Source: Plantago ovata (lineage: Eukaryota; Streptophyta; Magnoliopsida; Lamiales; Plantaginaceae). Taken from it: a stretch of 64,000 bases of DNA. Location: NCBI GenBank assembly GCA_028274465.1, contig CM051455.1, positions 114,861,547 to 114,925,546 on the forward strand. The letters are read 5' to 3'. The notes beneath the pieces are model-generated. The model saw only the letters and a program-made list of their open reading frames with translations, was not told the DNA's origin and ran no database searches. A program made the position numbers and the translations under genes. Below are positions 44,620 to 53,627 of this stretch, piece after piece (positions within the stretch are counted from its first letter, which is position 1; every line of letters begins with the position of its first letter).

Positions 44620-46770
44620 CTATCTTTTCTTTCTGAGGGTACTAGACTTCCCCTTCACGAATCTCCTTCCCATGCCTCGATCCTGTGAATAAGAATGAAC
44701 ATAGACATTAAGACCACTGTAATCAATAGTGTTAGAAGTATCAGGTGGATCGGATATGGCTTGCAACACATGTTGCTTGCCATCCACTTCAATAGTGCAA
44801 GTTCTTTGGTAGATGTCCATCACGGAGCGTAGCTTAGTCAAGAATGTTCGTCCTAAGAGTATGACATCCCCCGTTCCTGGTGCTGACGCTGGCATAATTA
44901 CAAAATCGGTGTAGACAGAAGCTTCACCAATTTTGACTAATACATTCTTCACAACGCCTTCGGGTTTCACAAGGGATCCATCTGCCAGTTGCACAATAGC
45001 CCTATGCACAGTTAGTTCTCCAAGGTTACTCTTCTCGAAAACATTCAAAGGGAGCACATTAGAGTGGGATCCTGTGTCTAGTGTGGCTCGGACATCTTCA
45101 AGCTCCCCAATCCCGACCTTAACATCGAAACTTTGAGGGAGTGGCTCGGGATCCTCTTGCTCCTCTTCGCCCTTGTTAGTACCAAGGTCCTTCTCTTCTT
45201 TTTCGGCTGTTGGGGGCATTTCCCTCTTGCAACTCTCGCACTTGGAAACCTTCTTGATGGTGATTTCAACAGGTAGATCACCCACCAAGGTGATGGACAT
45301 CAACTTCTCAGTGTTGCTAGGCAGTTTGCCTTGTTCCCTACTTGCTCCTCGGTCGATCAACTCTTGCATCTTTTGATGGGCAAGCCTAGTGCTCTCTTCC
45401 AACCTATCGAGCCTTGCCCTAGTCTTCTCGGAATCTTCTTCATAACGTTTGAGAAAACTTTGTGTGTGATCGACCATCTTTTGCAAGTTCTCCATCAGTT
45501 GAGCCGACTTCGACTTCGATGGCTCTTTCGGAGCGGGGTTTTCGCAGTGGTCATTACCATAGTTTAGCCTACTACGGTCTTGGTTAGGGCCATAAGTTTG
45601 GTTAGCCGGTGCATATCCTTGATTGTTTCGGAATCCTCTTCTCCAAAATCCACCTCGAGGATTCCTACTGTCTTGTCCGTAGCTAACTTCTTGAGTACCA
45701 AACTCCGTAGCAAAGGCTTCTTCTTCGCCTCCTCGAGCCCAGTTGCCATCATCGTATGCCAGCTTCGATCTACACATATGAGCCCCATGCCCATAGTTCT
45801 TGCAAATTCGGCATACTTCGTTCGAAACAGTTGTTTCGGTGGCGCTCTTGAGGACTTGCTTCAATTCGTTGGTAAAGCACTCGAATTGATCCCCATTCCC
45901 CCTATACATATGGGCTTCTTGAGTCGGTGGAGCATCAGGTCCACGTCTTCTAACCATTGCTCTTGGGTCCTTGAACTGCGAACCCTTAGCAAGCCTTTCG
46001 AAAACTGCCCAGACTGCTTCTGCGGTTTCCTCCCAAATATTGCCTCGGCATTGGAAATCCACCACTTGTTGGTTCTTGAAGGTTAGTCCATTGTAGAAGT
46101 GTTGGACTAGGTCAGAAAGTTCAAAACCATGGTGAGGGCACTTGTTCGTGAGATCTTGGAATCTCTCAAACGCTATGTAGATGGTCTCATCATAGTCCTG
46201 CTTGAATCCAGTGATTTGCGCCTTTAGCGTGGTAGTCAAGGTGTGAGGGAAGTATTTCTCCATGAAAGCTGAAAAAACCTTCTCCCAAGTGTCCAGCGAG
46301 CCTGCTGGTAGAGAACTCAACCATGACTTGGCTCTGTCGCCAAGTCCCATAGCAAAAACCTTCATCCTCAACTCATCCGTTGTTATGTCAGCTCCGGGTC
46401 GTGGGAGTTGGTTGACGAAATCATCGATATCGTGCAAGTACCCCATCACATCTTCCCTTGATAAGCCATAGAACCTCGGAAGTTGTTGGAATGCGTGGTT
46501 CTTGATCTCCAGATCTCGGGTTGCAGACGAAAGAACAATCTTCGGTCCCCTCATACGATCCTTGGTGGGTTGAACCCATGCCTTCAGTGGTCTAGCTTCT
46601 GCCATTCCGTCGATTTCCTTGAAAAGAATGTGTAGAGATTCAGAGAAATCGGTATCCTCTATTTCCTCTAGTGCGCGCCTTTCAAGTAGTCGCCTTCTTT
46701 GGTGGTAGACTCTGTCGATCTCAGCAATTGAATCAGCAAGCGGTGTTCCTGCAGAACGTGTATGCGGCAT
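44620..46770 (-). CDS. Athila-type gag-protease polyprotein (716 aa)
   Basis: It starts MPHTRSAGTPL, 124 bp after the PBS, with the same order as the 695-aa copy: gag core (RAKSWLSSLPAGSLDTWE), CCHC knuckle (CRICKNYGHGAHMC), coiled-coil-like part, and aspartic protease with ATLDTGSHSNVLPLNVF and GDVILLGRTFL. About 20 extra residues lie before the protease (around KLMSITLVGDLPVEITIKKV), close to a second Cys pair (CESCKRE). It is open throughout. No polymerase follows. Confidence 0.87.
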   Translation of the reverse strand: MPHTRSAGTPLADSIAEIDRVYHQRRRLLERRALEEIEDTDFSESLHILFKEIDGMAEARPLKAWVQPTKDRMRGPKIVLSSATRDLEIKNHAFQQLPRFYGLSREDVMGYLHDIDDFVNQLPRPGADITTDELRMKVFAMGLGDRAKSWLSSLPAGSLDTWEKVFSAFMEKYFPHTLTTTLKAQITGFKQDYDETIYIAFERFQDLTNKCPHHGFELSDLVQHFYNGLTFKNQQVVDFQCRGNIWEETAEAVWAVFERLAKGSQFKDPRAMVRRRGPDAPPTQEAHMYRGNGDQFECFTNELKQVLKSATETTVSNEVCRICKNYGHGAHMCRSKLAYDDGNWARGGEEEAFATEFGTQEVSYGQDSRNPRGGFWRRGFRNNQGYAPANQTYGPNQDRSRLNYGNDHCENPAPKEPSKSKSAQLMENLQKMVDHTQSFLKRYEEDSEKTRARLDRLEESTRLAHQKMQELIDRGASREQGKLPSNTEKLMSITLVGDLPVEITIKKVSKCESCKREMPPTAEKEEKDLGTNKGEEEQEDPEPLPQSFDVKVGIGELEDVRATLDTGSHSNVLPLNVFEKSNLGELTVHRAIVQLADGSLVKPEGVVKNVLVKIGEASVYTDFVIMPASAPGTGDVILLGRTFLTKLRSVMDIYQRTCTIEVDGKQHVLQAISDPPDTSNTIDYSGLNVYVHSYSQDRGMGRRFVKGKSSTLRKKR

Positions 46771-46893
46771 ACACTATCTGTAACAGACTAGGAAAGCAGT
46801 ATCAGAGAGAGACTAAAAAGGAAAACTAAAACTAGTAGAATTAGGAATCTAAAGCTGAAAATATAAACAAATTAAACAGAAAAAGGAGTATAG

Positions 46894-46912
46894 TCCCCGG
46901 CAACGGCGCCAA
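46894..46912 (-). other. Primer-binding site of the Athila fragment
   Basis: The minus strand reads TTGGCGCCGTTGCCGGGGA, one base different from the copy at 22294 and the commoner Athila form. Confidence 0.87.
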
Positions 46913-46914
46913 TT

Positions 46915-48207
46915 TGATGAACCGCGGATGTCGTGCTCCGAATTCAGTCAAATAATATTTGTATTTAGCCAAAGGCAATCCACAACTACAACGAAAATCG
47001 TAGTGTAGCAGTAGAATGACTCGAGTGTCGTTCTCTCAGGACTATAACTAGCTTTATCTATTTAACAAGAGAATATAAACAGCAGACAGATAGCAAAGGG
47101 GGTTTTCTAACAGATAATGGAGATTGGTGATAGTATGATCCTTCAAAGCATAGAGGGTCGATAATCATGCATAAATTCCTCGGTCTTGCATAGAGATCTT
47201 TGAATCAATCTAGTGTCTTGTTGCAATTATTAAGCACTACGAAGATAATGGGTCTGACAAGTCAATCACTATTGTCCTAATGTGTTCCGTAATTATTCAA
47301 CACTACGAAGATAAACTCGCGAACAGGTCGACGAGGGTCCAATTGTGCATAATAATTAATACAACATACGAGAATTTAGGCTGTGCCTGATCAACGAAAT
47401 AAAGCAATGACACGGAGTATAATGCGCGATATAGCCATTAGCATGATTATCTTCCCTTCGCTAAGAATTCACATACTACCACCAACGATAAGTTTAGCTA
47501 CTCATAATAGGCATGCAATCAACAGAAATCATAGAAGAAAACATGTTGAAAGATAAATAAGAATAAGTAGATTAAACTGTAAGATACAAGTTACCAAAGG
47601 TTGTCAATCTCCGAAGAATTGCGATCCTACAAGCTCCAATCCGCTATGAAAAAGTGTCCCCTAAGCTACGGACCCCCAGAACAGGCTCTGGGAAGTCCCT
47701 ACCTAAAACTACTGAGAGAGGTGAGAAAGTAGGTCTGGAAAAGTATGATTTTCGGAGAAAACTGAGCAACTATATATAGGCTTCGAATTACTGTGGGGTG
47801 GTTCGCCCCACACACCGGGCGGTTCGCCCCACATCTGCGACGGTTCGCCCCGGAGAAAAATTCGCGGAATTCCGCGTTTTCGACGCATTTTTGGATTTCT
47901 TCCCCTTTTCGGACTCGGTTTCTGACTTCTAGTAGCCTTCTATCCTCCAGATTCGGCCCCTAGACTCCAAATCCTATCCGGAAACCTTCAGATACTCCAA
48001 ATAGGCTTCTGGAACACCAATTCCTTGTCAACTTCAATATAATTGTCCGGAAATCCTCGAATTTCAACCAAAACCTGTAAAATAAAATCTAAAGGGAAAC
48101 GTGACACTATTCTAATAAAATGCACTAAAATATAGCTAAATTAACATAGAGGATAGCTAAAATAGGTGAAAAAGACTCGAATGAAAGTGTAAAATACACA
48201 TTCATCA
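46915..48207 (-). repeat. LTR of the Athila fragment
   Basis: 1293 bp, inverted, with TGATGAATG and TTCATCA-type ends. It contains three variants of the hairpin motif (about 47795-47850) beside TATATATAG (47771-47779). Confidence 0.9.
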
Positions 48208-48234
48208 GAACGACTCACCAAGAGCGGCATCCAT

Positions 48235-48840
48235 GGAGACGTATAGAATTATATCACTAAAAAGGGGAATCTGATTTGGTGAATTGTTAAATAAGTACCT
48301 AAGAGAGTTTAAAACCATTTTATATATAAATTTTTATAGGGAAACTGCCGTGACTCCTCTTTTATTTCTTATTACACATCCGTTTATCATTATAACAAAA
48401 TATACCACCGTAAATAATTATGAGAAAATAATAAAGATGAATGAAAATATCTAGGAAAAATATGCACTTGAGTAGCTTTGGAAAATTCGTATTCAATAAA
48501 AGGAAAGTGAACCCGTTGAACTTGTTAGAAGAATTATGTAGGTATTTTTGTTAAGTGTGAGTGTGTGTGACAAGTAATGTTAGTGACAATTAATTTTTCC
48601 ACCCCTCTAATTTTAATTTGTTGTTCAATTAAGTATAGGTGTATATTTACTCTATATATACTACTACTATAGTTCACAAGCCATCGAAAATCGACGGATA
48701 TATAATGCTTATATTTGATAAAATAGAATATATGCATGATTAAAAAAAATGTGATTACAGAAGTTTTATGAGTGTAATGTCCCTCCCAAGAACACACAAC
48801 TTGACGTAATAGATTTCAACACGCAAATCAAATTAAATCG
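48235..48840. other. Upstream region of the B3 gene
   Basis: It holds the presumed 5' untranslated region and promoter of the minus-strand B3 gene. Near 48674 is the word GTTCACAAGCCATCGAAAATC, also found in similar form near 53114. Both precede an array of the same ~60-bp repeat. No coding region is seen. Confidence 0.45.
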
Positions 48841-49380
48841 CACCTGGTAGCATATGCTCAAAGTTATGATACACTTAATGCACAAATTCACTCGCCACTA
48901 AACACCTAATCACGAATTTGCTCCCAGTGCGGCATGTAGTTATATTATGGTAAAACGCAAAAGACATAGATCACAAATTCGCACCCCGTGGATCACCTAG
49001 TGGAATAGTCTGATGCCTAATAGACATAGACCACAATGTCACTCCCCGTGGATGACCTAGTGAAATACCCTCAAATCCAAAAGACATCGATCACATAGTC
49101 GCTCCTCGTGGATCACCTTTCAAAATTCCGTCAAACCCAAAAGACACAGATCACAAATTCAACCCCCCCCCACCCCAAACACCCATAGGGCCAAACTCAG
49201 GATGCATAGATTACAATTCCACTCCCCGTGGAGCACCTAGTAAAACATGGTAAAACCCAAAATGCATAGATTGAAAATGTCCTACCCGTGGAGCAAACCT
49301 AGTTGAATAGGCTCAAATTCATAATGCATAGATTATAAACTCGCTCTTCGTGGACCGTGATTCACCTAGTGTAATATACT
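48841..49380 (+). repeat. Diverged ~60-bp tandem repeat array (about nine units)
   Basis: The unit is of the form ATAGATCACAAATTCGCTCC then CCGTGGATCACCTAGTGAAA then TACTCTCAAACCCAAAATGC. Units differ by substitutions and small indels; one holds a C-tract. A related array lies at 53380-53627. Confidence 0.75.
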
Positions 49381-49980
49381 AATATTGTTAAACGATTTTT
49401 ATTTGTTTGAAATGATTTATAACTGTGAAATTATAAAAATTATTATAATTGACCCGTAAATCATTTTGTGAACATGGGTGGGATAGCTTGCAATTCTCCG
49501 GTGCCTCTTCTCTTCCGATAAGTTTTACAGAAGAGTGGAATTTGAATTGTTTCGATTGAGTAATGGGGAGAATGAAAATAAATGGCAATTGTGAATCAAG
49601 AGTTCGAAAATTTATTATGTTTAACTTTCCCTAGTTATCATTAAATAATTCATCTTTAATCACAGCTGCAATTACTTCATATTTTAGAATCTACTTGTAT
49701 GTCAGATTAGTAGCTTTATGAAATAGTAGGTTTGGAATAAAATAAAAAAACAAAAATAAAATAAAATAAAATAAAATAAAAATTCTGTTATCATGACACC
49801 TAGGAGTATTAGGTTTGTGCATATATAATAAACAAATAATTCTGATTGATCATTAATTGTTGCTTAGGCATTGACTCTCCTTTTTTATAGAATAAATTAT
49901 AGATTCCCGTTTACGTATTTACACAACTATTTTCCTCAAAACTGAAAAGACAACCTTTTCCAAGAAAAGACACGATTTTG
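49381..49980. other. AT-rich region upstream of the 195-codon gene
   Basis: No gene is seen. It contains a short (AAAAT)n run near 49755-49780. The sequence near 49930-49980 leads into the TATA-like box of the next gene. Confidence 0.4.
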
Positions 49981-49991
49981 CCTATATATAA
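49981..49991 (+). promoter_or_regulatory. TATA-like box of the 195-codon gene
   Basis: CCTATATATAA followed by a C-tract, 106 bp before the start codon. A transcript start near 50015 would give an 80-base A-rich leader, normal for plants. Confidence 0.55.
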
Positions 49992-50096
49992 TACCCCCCC
50001 CCACCCACCAGAAATCAAATCACAAACGAAAAAAATCGTAAGTCCTCAAAATCTGTAAAACATAAGCCTTTTACAACAAAAAAAAACACTCAGACA

Positions 50097-50684
50097 ATGC
50101 AGAATCTTCAAGAAACGTTCACCATTGATGCTCTACGGACTTTTGCTGAAAATCGTGGAAGGCCTTTTGCTTATTTCATAAGAATCTCCACAGATCACCG
50201 TCTCACCATCCACCTCCGACTTACTCCTACATACAATTGGGCTCTTACTGTGTCAATGAATACCAGTCAACGTCTACAATATCGCACAAGGTACAGGTTC
50301 TTGTGGGTGAATGCAGCCCACATCATCCAGGGAGATGATATCATACCAACGAACTATGAGAATGATATCCGTAATTGGGTGCGCTTAAACAATCCTCATC
50401 TAGTACTTGTTACTAGTACTGGAACCCGTCTCCCTGTTCCAGGCCATGAACAAGAAGCTGGAAAGGTGTATCCATTCAATCCTCATAGCGGCGGTTCGTT
50501 GTACTTCAACAGTTTGGACATGACCCTTGACCATACTGAAGAAAATGTTGGTGATGACAATGGGCAGGTTATGTTTGCATCTCTGAATGACCGTGACATG
50601 ACTGTTCGAGTAGCGTTTGGACATGAGGAGAGTATCCGTCATGTTAAGAATGTTGTCCTTGGAATTCGGTTCACAATATATTAA
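50097..50684 (+). CDS. Unrecognised intact 195-residue protein
   Basis: A single uninterrupted frame from MQNLQETFTIDALRTFAENR to GIRFTIY with no intron. I do not recognise the family. The composition is polar, with many alternating hydrophobic segments (HRLTIHLRLTPTYNWALTV, YRFLWVNAAHIIQGDD, PHLVLVTSTGTRLPV, DMTVRVAFGHEESI), which suggests a mostly beta-strand protein. There is no signal peptide, membrane helix or zinc motif. A good TATA-like box upstream and an open frame amid decayed neighbours suggest a maintained gene. The position between two arrays of one tandem repeat raises the chance that it was carried in by a mobile element. Alternatives are a lineage-specific gene or an ancient transferred gene. 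Confidence 0.65.
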   Translation: MQNLQETFTIDALRTFAENRGRPFAYFIRISTDHRLTIHLRLTPTYNWALTVSMNTSQRLQYRTRYRFLWVNAAHIIQGDDIIPTNYENDIRNWVRLNNPHLVLVTSTGTRLPVPGHEQEAGKVYPFNPHSGGSLYFNSLDMTLDHTEENVGDDNGQVMFASLNDRDMTVRVAFGHEESIRHVKNVVLGIRFTIY

Positions 50685-51540
50685 AGCACCTGACAACAGT
50701 TGCAAGCAGTTAATTAAGACTTATTGTTTATTTATAGGCATTGGCCGTATGTGTTCGGCAAGAAGAAGATTAATAGAAGTTTAGTTTGTGTTTAAACCTC
50801 TTTTCCCCTATATTGTTTTTAAGTCTTTGGTATCAGGCCATTTGTCATTTGATTCCTGAATAGTTATTGACTCTTGAAAATGAATGGGTATGTGCAAAGT
50901 TTGGGTTTCTGTCCTAGATTCTATTTTTTCAGTCTGGTTCTGGCAGGTTAAGTACATGATGATTCTGACTTTTGAATCTTATTCATAAATTATAAGTTTT
51001 CAGCGAGTATAGAATCAAATGTGTCTGAACAATCAACACATTAACAAAGCCACACACATAATTACCATAGGACTGTAACAAAATGAAAACTTCGTACTCC
51101 ACTCATTAGCATCCACAGATTATCCAAAAACAGAATGTCATTAAGGCACCTTCATAGTAGCATGTGAAGCCTAAGTAAAGTTGCGTGATTAGTACTTGGC
51201 CTAGTCATAAGAAAGATCTAACAGACATACTTGCAGCAGGAGATTCAAAAACACTTTGGTAGAGCACAAACCATTCACACATCATCATGGGCCAGCATTG
51301 ATCAGTTTCGGAATGGGAGGCCTTGAGTAGCTCGTTCCTGTCCTGGCATGATACGAACTCCATGGAAGTACGGCTTGGAGCTGTGAGATACATACCAGTT
51401 GCGTGCATTAGTAGTACCAAGTTCCTGAACATTCTTTTCCCTATCAATCACTTGGTTCCACAGATCATCGAAATTCATCGTCTTTGTATGGCACATGCGC
51501 TCAATTATTCCTGGGAGCCGATAAGTCCTGACAATCATAT
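50685..51540. other. Mostly non-coding stretch
   Basis: It includes the likely 3' untranslated region of the 195-codon gene. At 51205-51540 there are minus-strand open stretches (MFEEQGDMIVRTYRLPGI, NARNWYVSHSSKPYFHGV) that may be remnants of the PB1-like gene to the right. I cannot assign them. Confidence 0.35.
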
Positions 51541-52555
51541 CACCTTGCTCCTCGAACATAACATCAACAGACTGCGTGTAACATCAACGCATTTGCTTGA
51601 AACTAGCCTGGAACATTCAAACATCTTTACCACATCCTCGTCCTTCTGCAAAGGGATGAGGGCTTCATTAAACTTGCGGATGGTTGGATCAACAAACCAC
51701 ATCAGGCCGTTCTTCATGGGACCGGTAAGCCTTCCCCAAATTGCACTGCATAAATCAACATAGTCGACGAAATTGCTCTAGTCTTCAATGTAGATGTATG
51801 AAACCTTGCCTTTTGCATATGTGGGCTGCCTAAATTTGGGACACTCAAACCTCCCATCCCAATGAACCTTTATCCTCCATGACTGTTGTATCAAATGTTC
51901 AACAGGATGTTGCTGCGTCCGTGGTGGAGTTGAACATTCAACAACCCATTGGGATGTGAACCTGACATTTCGCCCTAGCTCTTCCGTCTCTGTTGTAATT
52001 AAACATTGAATCAATTGAACATTGAAATTCTTATCATCAATTCAGTTCAACAAACTACTAATTAAACATTGAATGAACAAACTCATAGACAACTTAAGAT
52101 CAATTAAAGCAACAAAACTTGCAGTCCATATACACGATTATATTGAGACTGTAATTAGTATTTCAACATGACCATACAATCGTGCTATAACATAACAATA
52201 TGTGGGAGTTCACATCGAACTAGATCCAAAGTAAATTGCAAACGTGGTCGACCAATAATCCAAATTCAAGGTAATTGTATCAGCCTGGGAATTTGGGGAT
52301 TATGCCTTTTACCAATCCTCAAAATTACCAGATTACAAACAAACAAACTCGATACCACACGCTACACATCTAACAATGCAGAAAGTAGAAACATATCCAA
52401 ATTACGAAGTACAAAACGATGATTAGAGTGTAGCGCAAAAAATGAGAAACTTACTCGGGGGTATGGTAACTCCTAGTGGCCGGCCGCGTTTGCATTTGGA
52501 TCCTTCAGCTTGCTTCGAACCATATTTTCTTCCGTCGCCGTCCATCGCCGATTGC
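51541..52555 (-). pseudogene. MULE-type PB1-like gene with an AT-hook, decayed
   Basis: Exon 1 (52555-52453) encodes MQSAMDGDGRKYGSKQAEGS followed by an AT-hook-like KCKRGRPLG, with donor GTAAGT. A second exon starts near 51988 after an acceptor and includes IKVHWDGRFECPKFRQPTYAKG and YIYIED. That matches the PB1-like N-terminal domain of MuDR/MULE transposases and their domesticated relatives. An in-frame TAG follows at about 51778. The reading then continues VDYVDLCSAIWGRLTGPMKN and DPTIRKFNEALIPLQKDEDV. No MULE transposase core or SWIM finger is seen in the window. It is therefore a truncated, broken copy. Confidence 0.5.
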
Positions 52556-52813
52556 ATCTTATCGGAGTTCCGGATGAGAATAAAATGGAAAGGATTGAAG
52601 AGGAAGAGTGCTTTTTCGGCTTTGGCGTAAATCCTGTAGGTAAGAATTACTAAGAAATATTAATTGTGCTACAAGAAGCACGGAAACATGACTTTGCCCA
52701 CAGGTTCCTCGAAGAAACGTTTCCGAAACGGAAACGGAAAGAAACGTTAAAAAAACGTTTCTTGATTGGTGAAGGCTAATCTTTGTTTGAATATGCCTCT
52801 GTTTCCGTTGACC
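52556..52813. other. Upstream region of the PB1-like gene
   Basis: It has a small AAACGTTTC-rich patch (52715-52765) with several near-palindromic GAAACGTT words. No coding region is seen. Confidence 0.35.
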
Positions 52814-52823
52814 AAGTCGTTAA

Positions 52824-52962
52824 TGTTTTTTTTTTTTTTTTTTTTGAAACAACAAAAATTTATCAAAGAAATCAAATAGTGAATTACAATACAAAGAAAA
52901 CTGCACAAGGAATGCACACCAAATAAGCACTCTCCATCCATTAACTCCATCCAACACCAAAT
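52824..52962 (-). mobile_element. Short retroposon with poly(A) tail and 10-bp target duplication
   Basis: About 139 bp with a T-run of about 20 at its left edge, which is the poly(A) tail on the minus strand. It is flanked by AAGTCGTTAA (52814-52823 and 52963-52972). The body reads TTGATAAATTTTTGTTGTTTC before the A-tail on the minus strand, like a LINE 3' end. This is a clean, 5'-truncated LINE- or SINE-type insertion. Confidence 0.75.
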
Positions 52963-52972
52963 AAGTCGTTAA

Positions 52973-53379
52973 CTTGTTATACTAGTAGTATGGGTTATTT
53001 TATATTCTCATATGATCGATCATTACTTCATTACCCTTGCTCATTTATTTATTTGGGCTCTTATTTAGTATGGTTTTTACTTTTCTACTTTATGTTTATT
53101 GTTTGATGGAACTAGTTCACAACACATCGAAAAATCGATGGGCATATATTTAATAAGAAATAGTACATATTGGGAAAACAAAATCTAATGAAAAAAAAGA
53201 ACAACATATTAGTACTTTCATGCTTGTAAGAACCGAATTTACATACATGTCTATCATTTACCAACCCACTATCATTATACTCCGTATATTGATAACCCTC
53301 TTGTGGAGTTAATGTACTATAGTGTGCAAACAATGTTACCAACCTATCTGATGCAATAGTCTCAATCTCGAAATACATC
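52973..53379. other. Non-coding stretch before the second tandem array
   Basis: AT-rich. It contains GTTCACAACACATCGAAAAA near 53114, a relative of the sequence at 48674. No gene is seen. Confidence 0.4.
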
Positions 53380-53627
53380 AATAATAAATTCGCTCCACGT
53401 GGTGTGTCGTGTGCATTAGACTCAAAGCCTCGAACTCAATGCATATAGAACAAATTTGCTTCCTGTGGGACACCTAGTGTGACATGCTTAAATTCAAAAG
53501 ACAAATATTATAAAGTTGCTCCCCGTGGGGCACTAAGTGATAAAGTCTCAAACATATAAAATATAGTTCACCAATTCTCTCCAAGTGAGAAAAATGATGC
53601 AATAATCTCAAACTCATATGGTATGGT
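53380..53627 (+). repeat. Second array of the ~60-bp tandem repeat (about four units)
   Basis: Units contain AAATTCGCTCCACGTGG, TTGCTTCCTGTGGGACACC, GTTGCTCCCCGTGGGGCAC and so on. They are related to 48841-49380. It abuts the stop codon of the minus-strand gene to its right, so it probably forms part of that gene's 3' untranslated region. Confidence 0.65.

Larger units (their letters stand above)
42491..48207 (-). mobile_element. One-LTR Athila-type fragment inside B3 exon 1
   Basis: Read on the minus strand: LTR (48207-46915), PBS TTGGCGCCGTTGCCGGGGA (46912-46894), gag-protease (46770-44620), leader region, and a third-region gene that ends abruptly at 42491, with no 3' LTR. Both edges are flanked by the same 7 bases, GAACGAC on the plus strand (42484-42490 and 48208-48214). 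It is related to the element at 14845 but diverged, especially beyond gag. It is 5.7 kb and incomplete. Confidence 0.85.
41333..48234 (-). pseudogene. Two-domain B3 (REM-type) gene interrupted in exon 1 by an Athila-type fragment
   Basis: Coding exons read right to left. Exon 1 starts at 48234 (MDAALGESF, to 48208), is broken by the insert, and resumes at 42483-42433 (PNKFAKVFKTPDHDDTL, then donor GTAAG). Exon 2 is 42126-41743 (IIPWRFSNYCMGMRGSIPSE... VEANDIMMFTYDPPAHFWV). Exon 3 is 41635-41333 (LPMGFARAHLSEG, TAGWKKFAQFNKLKEGDTC). All junctions are GT..AG in phase 0, giving 254 residues with one B3 domain at about 10-115 and a second at about 155-245. B3 domains bind DNA; REM members act mostly in reproductive development. 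The frame is intact outside the insertion, so the gene was whole until a fairly recent event. A shortened protein from another promoter is possible. Confidence 0.8.

Noticed and set aside
48841-49380. CRISPR-like array
   Set aside because: The repeats are contiguous, diverged tandem units without unique spacers, in a plant nuclear setting.
50300-50360. Similarity of IIQGDDI and YRFLW in the orphan protein to words in a small plant satellite-virus coat protein
   Set aside because: The words occur in the opposite order and are short; chance similarity is the likelier explanation.
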